Below are positions 28,801 to 40,800 of a stretch of 64,000 nucleotides of DNA, piece after piece (within the stretch, counting starts at the first letter, position 1; each line of letters opens with the position of its first letter). The notes below the pieces were generated by a model. It ran no database searches and was not told the origin of the DNA. It saw nothing but the letters and a program-made list of their open reading frames with translations. Origin of the DNA: Myxocyprinus asiaticus (Eukaryota > Chordata > Actinopteri > Cypriniformes > Catostomidae); the NCBI RefSeq assembly GCF_019703515.2, contig NC_059348.1, positions 23,236,156-23,300,155 on the forward strand, given 5' to 3'. A program made the position numbers and the translations under genes.

Positions 28801-31800
28801 TACTCGTTCTGCAACTAACTAGTCGACTAGTAAAACGTTTTCAGAAGTATAGGTCGTTGAAGTTTATATTGTGTATAACCATATAACTTTATGAATAAAA
28901 CAATTTAATATTATTTAAGGGTTATACTTGTATTTATTTTTTTAATAAATTTTAGATTGAGTGATCGATTGTTTTTTTACTGTTAGAATACTCAACAAAA
29001 CAATTACAGAAAAATGTCTATTTCTAAGATTTGTATGTAATAGCTCCTCAGTTCCTCAATCCCATCAGCATAGATCAGTGGCCCAGACACGTGGCACAAA
29101 ATAGAGGTCATCAGCGGAGCATAGTATACTTTAAGAATGACTACTCCTTCAGGATGAAGACTGTCTGAATGTCCATACCTTCATGTCACTGATGTGGAGA
29201 TACTCTTCAATGATGGATTTGGATTTCTTGTCCAGCTCGTCCTCACTCAGGGCTGGTTTTGTTTGAGCAGGTGGTGGAGGAGGAGGAGGAGCCGCCATGG
29301 GTTTCACTGAGAAAAACCAACAAATCCGTAATGGAATAAATTTGTAAACCTCTATTTCTCATATGCTAACAACTCATCTTCTACACTGGTGGTGCAGATG
29401 AGGACAGTTCTTCAAGGCTGTTGACTCACCAGTCTCTTTGCTTCTTTCCCGTTCACGACTACCTCTGTCGCGGTTTTCCGTCATGCTGGACACACGGCGT
29501 ATGGAATCCGGCGGTCCACGGCTGTCACCTCTTCTACGCTCTTCATTTTCACGGCTAAAGCTGCGTTTGGTGAGAGACGGACGAGGTCTGTCCAGGCCTC
29601 TTTCCCGGTCCTCACGCCTACTATCGAAGCGCTCGAAACGATCTCTGTCGCCGCGATCTCTGTCGCTTCTGTCCCTACTGGAGCTACTTCTGTGTAGCAG
29701 ATGCACATGAAAAACAAGAATGGAAAGTCAAAAACAGACACGATAACATTAGAATTACTATCATGTAACACTGAAGTCAACTGTTCTTTGTGCCAAGAGT
29801 GCAACAAGAGCTCTTTATAATCTTACCTTTGAGGCACTCTACGATCAGAGTCCAGTGAGGAAGAGGAAGATGAAGAGGGTCCAGACTGCTGCAAAGCAGA
29901 GAAGCGGTTGAGTGTGCTAGTGGCAGGTCTTCCCTGGTCTGCAACAGATAAGAGGACAACATTAGACTTGCAATTACCATGAAGAATCAACAAAATTATG
30001 ACAACAGTTGAGTGCATGACGACCAAAATCTTTCACAGAGTAACAATATAAATATCACGATTGAATATATTAATGCTGGAAACTCAAATGGTTAACTTCT
30101 AACCATGCAGCAAAGCCTATTTTTGGATAATCAAGTAAATTAATACGTGCAAACCAGAAGTTGAAATTATTCATAAACAAATGAGAAGTCTTACATCAGT
30201 GAAAAAAGCTTCAAATTATCAACCCTATATGACATGAATAAAGAGCTGGGCTTCTGTGTGCTGTGCTTGTTCCAAGTTAAATAAGACTGGGTGACTACTC
30301 ACCTTGATCTCCAGTGGACTTTGCTCCAGTACCTCCACTGCTCCCTTTGCCCCAGCTGCCCCATGTGCCCTTTCCTCCTGGAGCCAGAAGCTGGTTGTTG
30401 AAATCACCAGGCTGCAGTGAGACAAGATGGCAAATGTGGTTAAGCAAGCACATCATTCAAACTTCTGTAGTTTGAAAGTCATGCCATGCAAGCTATTCGC
30501 TTTCAAATGCTAAATTATAAATGTCTGGTCTCAAAATTACCTTTGAGATCTTAAAAAAAAAAAAAAAAGGCTTTACCTTTGTAATTTTGCTGAGGCGGCT
30601 GGTGTCAATCGGTCTGTTCTTGGTGGTAATAGGCACTATGTTCCAGCCCTCATCCTGTGTTTGGCTACCACGGCCCCCAGAGGAGTGCGGCCCGCCACGG
30701 CCCCCTCGACCCTGACTCGAGTCTTTCTTAGACAGCAGTTGTTGCTGTACTTTGATCTGCTCTCTGTGTTCTTCCAGCTCAGCCTCTTTATGGATTTGAT
30801 CAATGGTCTTAGGACCCTGATCTCCTCTCCTGGGAACCCAGTTGTTCTGTGTGAGACAGTACGCAGACAGTTAAGGAGCAAGAAATAAAAGGACAGGAAG
30901 GAGTGAGTGCATAACGAATAAATGTTTTCTTTTGTAGATTAAGGCCGCTTTCACACTACAGCTTCTGGTGCAGACAGGGTCAGTATGCCATCAATTTGTG
31001 TGAAAGTTTGCAGTTTGTATAAATGCAATCTGCCCTAAATAACGAAAGTGAACAGTTACTGATGAAATCATTTGAATCTTTGCACGCTCCCTATTACACC
31101 TATTGTAGTATGTGTTTCTCATAGCTGCCTGTCTCTGAATAAATGGCCTTCAGAGAGCAGCTTGCATTCTTTGCAACTTTGCAATGCAAACAAGGGGACC
31201 AAAATGTGAATAAAACAGATCGAGTCGTTATCTAGCTACAGTGATAAACAGCTGCCGCTAGTACTAATGTTGATACACGCTTCAGACCAGAAAAGTACAA
31301 TGTGAAAAGAGATCACGAGGCAGGACACAGAATGGAACACTTGTTTGGACCAAGCAATCAAACAATGAGTGAGAACTAGGCATGGGCATTTTAGTTTTGT
31401 TTTTTGTGGATTAGAATACTTGACTACAAGTAATCGATTACTTGTAAATTAAAACGCATTAAATAACACAACATGTATGCAAATCTTACATTTTAATAAA
31501 ATTGACCAAGAATGGTTTCAAAATAAGAACTTCAACAAACTATGCGTTTATTTTGTGAAAAAATTTAATGAACAATGTATTAATAAAATTGGAAAACAAA
31601 AAAAGATTTAAAAATAAAAGTAAAAAATACTTACACAGAAACCAATACTGATGGTATTAGAGTAATGCATATACATTAACTCAGACTACATAAAGGCTCA
31701 AATATTTTTATCATTTCACATGTAATTATTCAGAAAAACAAGTGGTGGACGTTGGCTTTTTCTAAAATGCATACATTCACAAATACCGGTTTAATCAGCT

Positions 31801-34800
31801 TCATAGTTCGCTTCGCGTTTTCTTTCCACCAATAAAAGTAGATCCTCATCTGTTGGTTTGCATTACTCCAACAAGAACCAAATACAAAGAGCAGAATTCA
31901 ATGCGAAGTATTGGTTTGTAATATAACTTGGCTTTGCTTTAGAAGCACAGACGCCATTATTCATAAGATTTGTTAAGCCTAAACGTGAAAAACTCTTGTG
32001 CATGTGTGGGTACTGGAGCTGTTATGGTTACAGACAGTGGCCGCATGGTGCTTAGCCAGGTGTCGCAGACTGAAGGTGAACTTTCAATTCAAGTGAAACT
32101 GGAGCTTAAACACACAAACTCCAAAATATAACAGAGGAATTTGATCTACCAGACTCATATCCACCAAAAAAAAGTGGCTGTTTGGGAGCATTTAAATGAC
32201 TGACTGAAGACGGCGGATGTAAATTATGCAGACAGAAGTCATAGAAAGAAACACATCCTACAAATGAGACAGGATGATCCACTAGTTGTTCAACAACAAT
32301 TTTAGCTGTGGTGATTTTAAAGTGATGAATTAAAAGATGCAACTTTTTGTAATGTTTAAGCATGCTGACAGCTCGCAGTGCACTCCATGTAGTTACTATC
32401 AGCAAAGTCTTTCTAGCAAGTCAGTTCACTGGCGGACATATTTGGAACACTCCCGGGAGGCTATTTCCAGTTATGACAGTGCAGCTTCTATCTACTTGAA
32501 TGGGGGAACACAAAATGTCAAAACCTGTTTGCCAAGCTTTCGTTTAAACAACATATTTCAAATCGGCAGTAAAATCTGACAACACTGGTATCATAAACTG
32601 TGCTGATTTACCTCAGATTACACTGAGAAACGCGCATGCTCGACAGGCGATGTCTGTACCTAAAAGGTGATTGGCTCTTTTACCTGTAAGGCGGGACTTC
32701 CTTTCTACATCCATTGATTGTTGGGTGCTAGAGCAAAAACTGTTAGATGGTTTCAACTAGGCTACATGCGCACCCACAGTAATCTTGCTTTTACACACAT
32801 TTGAAGCACTCTGGTTATATTGAAGCACATCACTGAGCTCAGGATGTGCATAAAAGCAGTGTCGTGCCCTAGATTGGAATGTCTGTTATTATATACCTCC
32901 TATTTATTTTTTGTGTATTTACCAGCGTCCACATATTCCCCCAAAAAACATCCATTAAGATGTATGATATGCATTTCTTGGAGTGGTGGTGGTGTAGTGG
33001 ACTAAAGCACTGAACTGGTAAGTAGAAGGTTGCCAGTTCAATCCCCACAGCCATCACCATTGCATCCTTGACCAAGGCACTTAACTTCAGGTTGCTCCAG
33101 AGGGATTGTCCCTGTAATAAGGGCACTGTAAGTCGCTTTGGATAAAAGCGTCTGCCAAATGCATAAATGTAAATTTTTTTGCATCAGTGCTGTTGTATAA
33201 TAAGAAATTGTGCAAATAATCGTAAAATTGGTTAACCGCGATTTTTTCCTCAGACAGTAATCTCACCGTCAAAAACTCACACCGTGGCATCCCAACTCAA
33301 CACCACACGTACCCACAGCGGCCACAAGTTGACTAAATTGTAACTGCAAGATTTTGTGAGGGGGAAAACGGCGAGTGTAATTCAGCGCTGCTCATGGCAG
33401 GGAAATGTGGAAAGAAAAATTAATTTGCAATATTTTAGTAGTGTTTAATACTACAGTTTCTGCACCAGCTAGAGTACTCTATTACTCGTGCACACCCCTA
33501 GTGAAAACAGCCAAAATTCTAGAAATTAAAATGCAGAACTTGTCAAATCTCTCATGTGAAAGCTCCATTAGACCCTGTTAATTTACTAAAACACGTTACC
33601 TGTCGGAGGTCCAAAACATCCTGAAGCATAAAGCGTATTCTAGAAGACGTCTTCTTTTCTTTAATGATCTTCCCCATCTGGTTGAAGTACTGATCCATAC
33701 GAGGCTGCACACACACACACACACAAAAGAATGACTTTAAATCTGATTGTGATATAGTATGTGAGATTGTGATTGAGTATAGCAAATGAAAATGGCTGGC
33801 AGTAAGGAGAGTGAGACTTTCAAATCACTTATGTCTAAAAGGACACATCCTCTAGAACGCATTTCAAAGTGAAATGGAATCTAGTCCCAAACATAAGTTT
33901 CCATTATTTCCAGTAGTGTCGCAAAAAGCACTGAAAAATACCATACCGTTTTCGCAAATCTTGATAAGGGGCACTCTTAGACTTTATTAACCTGTATTGC
34001 CAAATAAGCAGTCACAGAAGAATCCCTCTAGCATTTCCATGCCTTTTATAAGCAACTAATAAAGCTGCAGCAAATTTGTGTTGCTTCTGATAATGTGAGT
34101 CTAGTTCTATAATGCTTTTTTTTTTAAAAGGACAACATTAAAACAGGCAATAAAAATGTACGTTAACTATTAACTAGATTAACGTTTCTACTGTACCTTG
34201 GCCTTCTCAAAGTCTAGGTCTTTGCCAATGGTGGACAGCAGTCTGCAGAGGCACTCTAAGCTCTCCTCATCATGGTTCTTCAGGAGCTTCACGATACAGT
34301 CGTGCATGATGGGCTCTGTCAGCATTTTCAGCTTGAACAGTTCTCCTATGAACTTGATGTTGCCAAGTGACCGTCTGCGTGCCTTGTCCTTAGCTTCCTC
34401 CAGCTCTTCTTTGAGGCGCTGACGTTCCTCTCCCTATGGTGAAAATCAAAATGCTTTCAATAAAACTATTTCAACTCTAAGATGTGTACGAAATAATTTA
34501 CAAATATATGGCAACATGTTACCTCAGTGGCAGCATCCAGCTCTTTCTGTTTCTGCTCAAAGATCTCGTCATCATCCTTATCCTTTTCAAACTCCTTCTG
34601 ACAACGATTGAGCAGCAGTTTACGGAAATTTACAGTGACTCCCGGTTTGTCTGTAGTGGGGACTTTAAGCTGAAAGACAGACAAATAAATTACTTTAAAA
34701 AGAGTGCTAAACATTTGTTTCATGGATGGCAAGACAACAAATCAGAAGCTCAGCAATAATTATTTCTCCTGTTTCTCAATTAGTAATTGGACAGTAGAGG

Positions 34801-37800
34801 TTGGGGGGGGGGGGGGGGGCATACAGAAGAGAACATCCAGAAGAGCTCCTCAGTTCCTCAATCCCATCACTGTAGAGTCAGTGGCCCAGACATGTGGCAC
34901 AATACAGAGATCAGTAGAGCAATACAGATAGATGTTACTCACCCCCATAAGGCAGCGGCACATGTTGGCATAAGCCACAGAGAAGTTGGGTTCTGAGATG
35001 GCTTTCTCGAAGATGAGGTCAATGACACCCTTGAGCCTCTCTTCTGTGTCTATGGTGAGCTCCGTCACCTGCTTCATCAGTTGCTGGAACATCTGTGGCG
35101 TGAGCTTGTTAAGGACGCTGCGCACACGGCGGAACAGCTCCTGCGTTTTTGCAGCCTCCGCATCGTCCTCCTCATCCTCTCCTCCTTTTGGTCCTTTGGC
35201 TTGCTTCTTGATTGAAGGCGTCCAAGCGTTCTCAGCCTGGTTGAGTTCCACATTGTCTTTAAGAGACAAGCTGGTGATGATCTTGGGGTTACGGGGTTGC
35301 TCTTTACCTCGTCCCGGCTGTGGGCGCCGTCCAGATTGAGACGAGTGCTTTAAAAAAAATTTTTTTTTATAAAACAGAGACGATCTCAAAATATAGCCAC
35401 ATTACTCAATAGCATATTTCACCCAAAACAGGAAATTCAGCCATTTTTAACCCATATGACATTCTTTCAAGGAACACGAAAGAAGATTACAGGCAAAATA
35501 ACAGCCTGAGTCACCATGCACTTCCATTGTACGAAAAAAGGCAATGAAAGTGAATGCTGACGGTTTGTGTTCTAATGAAGAAAGACACAGGTTTGGAACA
35601 ACACAAGGGTGAGACAGTGATAGTTCACCCAAAATGAAAATTATAATTTAAACTGAATTTTAAATGTCGAGTAAAGAAATAGTCAACTGACCGGTCCTCG
35701 TCCTCCTCCAGATGACTGCCTGCCCAGGTTAGCATATGAGGGTGTGAAGTCAGGACCACAGTTCATGAGACTCCTGGGATCCAAAGGCCGCAAGGGGGTT
35801 TTATTTGCCTGTAGTGCAAATAGGAAAAAAAGATGGAGATTGATAATTTTAGCAAGACATATACCAGTAGGTTAAATATCTCTTTGGGGTCCAGATGGAA
35901 TCTTCACCTTGTCCAACACTACATCACTGATGTGAGGTAAACCCTCAGGCTTGTGCATGCTCGCACTGATGAACTGGAAGCCAAGCAGGAACTCCCGATC
36001 ATATCGTTTCTTCTCCTCTGGGTTGATGGGCTTCCACTGCTCTGTGAGGGGGTAAGTAAAAATAATTTTAGAAAACTGTTACAATGCTTAGAGGAATAAC
36101 CATTTAACAAGTTGAATTGTGAATTTTCCTGCAGCAATATTACAAAAATCTCCCATCTGCCTCTTTCCCAATGCATTAACAAATTAAACAGCAAGCATGT
36201 CTGTTGACACATGATTGGTATGTTTTCATGGATAAGCTCAAATGTGGTGTCACATCCCGAAACGTACTAAAGCTACTTCACCCGAATACACTTATAAAAG
36301 CTGCATGAACTTGTCTGACAAATGCAATTTATCATTCTTGAGTTGACTCGTTTCCTATTGAAACCAGAGATGGGCGTGGGAATTTTTTTTTAATAGCCAA
36401 TAGCCTTTAGTTTATATCATAGCCTGGCAAAACCTATTAGGAGGGGACACATTCATTCAAGAGATCATTTTATTGGACAACATTTTTTATTTGCCCCTGC
36501 AAACCATGCTTTATTAATATTTTTAGCCCATTTTCCCCACAATGGGAATTTTTTTTCACCTTTTAAAGAGTACACTAGCATTTAGAAAGCTGCAAAAACT
36601 CCAATTTAGATTTCATGGCATCTTTAGGCATAAAAAAATGCATGTACAGAGAAACACCTTAAGTTTAGAAAACTTTTAGTGACTTATAGCAAAATAAGTC
36701 ACATAACAAAATATTTACTTAAAGAATAGTTCACCCCATAATGAAAAATTTCTCATTTTCCCACCCACATGCCATCACAGATGTGAACATCAAAATGTAA
36801 CTCCTTTTTCACTGAACATCTTGCCATTGCAGTCTCTAGGTTCGATCATGATTTCAAGCTCGATTACACTTCCTAGTGCTTGACGCATTAGCAGCCTGCT
36901 AGATGGTGCTTGGAAGTGTAATCGAGCTTGAAATCACGATCGCCAAGGAGACTGCTAATGTCACATATTATAGTGAAAGGAGTTTTGGTCTGTTCTCACC
37001 CAAAACCGATTGGATCACTTCAGAAAACATGCATTACACAACTAAAGTCTTATGGATTACTTTTATGCAGCATTTATGTGCTTTGGTAGCTTTAAAGTTC
37101 TGGTCACCATTCACTCGCATTGTATAAACAGACAGACATCATATCTCCTTTGAAATATCTTTGTGTTCCGCAGAAGAAAGTCATATGAGTTTGAGACGAC
37201 ATAAGGGTGAGTAAGTGACAGAATTATCATTTAAATAAATGGACTCCAACATAGTATTAGCAGATAATTGTTGGCTGCTGCTAAAAGATTCTTGACTTGA
37301 TAAATTATGAATTAAGATGCACCGATGTAAGATTTGTAAAATGAGAGCAGTGTTCAGTGCTCAGAATAGACAATTAAATGACTTTCTAACCTTCTTTATA
37401 TTGATATTTCAGTTCCATGGGTTTGGGTGCCTCAGGCTCAATATTCTCTGTGTCAAGTTTGTCCTCTTTCTCCTCCCATGTTTCTTCTGACTCCTCTGCT
37501 GGTGGGACAGGGGATGGAGCTGGGGAGGGCTCTTTCTGAACAACCTCTGGTTCAGGAGCAGGCTTCTCCTCTGGCTGAAAAAGGCAAAGAGGATTCTTAA
37601 GACCGAGTAGATGTTTTCACTCCTATAACCACACCTTTATCTCAAGACATGTATGCCGTCTATTAAATGGAAACATTGCTGAAAATAAATCCCTACATAA
37701 CTATAACAACAAACCTCTTTGAAGGCATCAAGGACATCTCCCACATCTTTCTTATTCAGATCCTTTATCTTCTTTTTCTTCTTTGGCACTGTCGTTGCTG

Positions 37801-40800
37801 CAGCTATGGAGGAGAACAACTCAAGTCAGATTTCCTTTTGGACATTAGAGTAATCCTCAATATGCAAAAAGTGCTTATTAACACCAATCATTTCCCCACC
37901 TTGCATAGTTGTCTCCTCAACAGGGCAGCTCAGTGCAGGGGCGGGCATCTCCTCTGCTTTCTGCTCAACCTCTTCTTCCACAGGTGCTGCTTTCACAGCT
38001 GTAAGGCAGATCTGCTGGACCTGAGGAGCCTCTTGTTTAGCAACTGGATTACTGGAGCATTCTGGCTTCACATCATCTTCAGTAACCTCAACAGAGTCCT
38101 GAGGCAAACCATTAAGCAAAGGCTGTTCCTTTGGCTCACCAATGACTGGCTCTGGAACAGGCGTCTCAGTGGTTACAGGGCTGGTGTCCTTAGAAGCTTC
38201 ATCACTGCCACTGGCTACAGCAGGAGGAGCATCCACAGAGCTGGAGATGACGGTAGTTGGGCTAGAGTCAGATGAGGCCTCTATGCTGGCCACAGGCTCT
38301 GACTCTTTCTCCTTGGCTACCTCAGGCTCCTCTTTTTCAACCCCAGAAGAAATTAGCTCCACAGGAGGGGAGTCCTCCTCAGGCTCCTTGTTTTGAGCAG
38401 GGGCTTCAGGGGCCACTGAAACATCCACACTGTCAGCAGTTTGAGGCTCTGAAGGTTTGGGATTGTTCATAGGAGGAGGAGAAGCTGAAGCAGGTGGAAG
38501 TCCCAAGGGATAGCAAGCTGCAGTGGAAACTGCGGTGATAGCATCAGGGTCCTCTCCTGGAGGAATGGAAACCTTGCTCACTGATGAAGCTTGTCTGACC
38601 TCAGACACAGGTTGCAAGTCAGCGGCTGGAGGAGGAGTGGGGGCTTGCTCAGGCGTCTTTGATGGAGGAGGGGTGGGGACTGCTGCAGGAGGGACCACAG
38701 GCTTCACCTGATCATCTGAGGATAAAAGGACAGTGAAAAGTACAAACATAAAATTAGTGTAAGCAGAGAGAAATCCCACTTGCTGTTTTCTTTTATTGGG
38801 AAGAAGCCTCTGTAGTACTTAACTAATTTACAACTTTTTTAAAAAGGAAGTTGCCATGATGCAAACGATGAGTTGTGATAGTCAATTTCACTTTGAAGTC
38901 AACATAAAAAAAAAAAAATAAAAAAAAATTAAAAAAAACACATTTACTGTAATACACGTTCTTAATAGGGGTGGGAATCGCAAGATAACTGGCGATACGA
39001 TATATCGATATTTAGGTCACAATATGATATTAGGTATGGTGCACGGACAGTCGAAATTCAGTTAACCATTCGATGCGCCACTATACTAATATCAAAATCA
39101 CTATTTGGTTATTCTACACATGCAATAGAGGTCTTCAACCTGATTCAAGCTCGACGAGTTCCGACAAACCGTCAGGTTTTCCGACCAAGTTTGGATCAGT
39201 TTTTACAAGTAGAGGGCGAGTTAGCAAAATCTTTCTAGCAAGTCAGTCCACTGTCGGCCATCTTTGGAATGCTCTTTGAAGGCTATTTCCAATCATGCCA
39301 GTGCAGCTCCTATCTACTAGGATGGAAAAAGACCAAAATCTAAAAAATGGTTGGTAAAGATTACAATCAAAGAACAGATTTCAAATCAACAATAAAATTT
39401 GACAATACTGGAATCATAAATTGTGATTTTTTTTATCTCCTATTACGCTAAAAAACGAAATTTTCCCGGCTTGTAAAGCTAATGCACATTCTAAAGTTGA
39501 TTGACAGGTGATGTCTGTATCTAACAGGTGATTGGCTCTTTTAACTGTAAGGCGGGACTTCCTTTCTACATCCATTGACCATTGGGTGCTCAGAGCTCCT
39601 TGGTTGAGCGTTCCAATTTTTCCCATTCATTTTAATAGAAGGGGTCCATCTCTGCTAAATAATCTCTGGAGTTATGGACTGATCAAACATGCTTTTGTGT
39701 GCATCTGCACTGTTGTTCTATTACAGATCAGTGATACTGAAACACGCTGGACGGACGTCTTTGACTGTTGCGCTGGCTGAATCACTTTATCTTTCAGCGC
39801 CTCAAGCAGAATCGCCACATTTTTAGACAGAGTCAAGTTAAAAAGACTTACATTTTTATAAACGCATCTCAAAACCCCTACGCTGTGTTTCATTCGTTGT
39901 GCTGCGTTCTGAAGAAGAGTACTTTGACTGTTTGTTACACCATTATACATGATTCCAGTTTATTTTTCAATGAGCAACGTTTCAGCGCTTGATAAACGGT
40001 AAGTGGTTTTCCCTTTTGCTCTGGTGTGCGTATTTAGTACAATAATTAGACAAGTTCAATATAATTTGATTTTAAACCATTTAAAAATCAATGCACCCCA
40101 AGAAGCTATTGAACCACAGCACGCACATGACAATACTTGCGTTCGCTCCCTCACAGAAACGTGAAGCTGCCCGTGCAGTTCGCAAATAATGGCAGTGGCG
40201 GCTTGATTATTTCTGTTTGACTTTAATGCAAGATCTGATCATTTGAAGATCTATGTATTGTGCTATTTAGACTCATAGCTCACTCTGCACTTTATTTGCT
40301 GCTGTTTTGAGTAGTGTTTGAAGAAATTCCATTACAATAAACAGAGCCCTTCTAAGGGAACTTACAAGCTTAGCCTAAAATAGCATTACATGGCGCTCCC
40401 ATAGGTATTCTATGGGCAGTACACTGGCGAGGAAACAAGAGGCTTCTTTTTGAATGGATGTCTATGGAGGAGATGCTTCAGTGTGCTGAATAAATTGCTT
40501 TTGTGAGGAAACAGCTCATCTCTTAATGAACTGACTGCCTTTCCACTAATCTTCAACTTGTATTACACTAAACAATACTTTTGGAATTAACTGAGTGTGG
40601 CGTTTACAATGTTAAATGTATGTTTTATAAGAGAAGTCACGGACGACTTGGCGACAGGTAGGTGTCACTTTTTGGCTCTCCCCATTCATGTGTATGGTAT
40701 CTGCAAATGGTGAATTAGTGTCGTAATCTCTCCTCTAATGATAGAACCACGGAAATTGTTATCTCAGTAATTAAAAGAATCTCTGCAATACCTGGGTAGC

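Larger units (their letters stand above)
30847..33599 (-). other. eif4g1 intron between exons 17 and 18
   Basis: Mostly occupied by the hAT-like element 31377-33500. The remaining flanks are unique AT-rich intron. Confidence 0.6.

Noticed and set aside
34986..35339. 117-residue + strand frame
   Set aside because: Antisense shadow of the MIF4G exon 14.
37667..38275. 202-residue + strand frame
   Set aside because: Antisense to eif4g1 exons 9 and 10; it exists because the Pro/Glu-rich sense exon lacks antisense stops.
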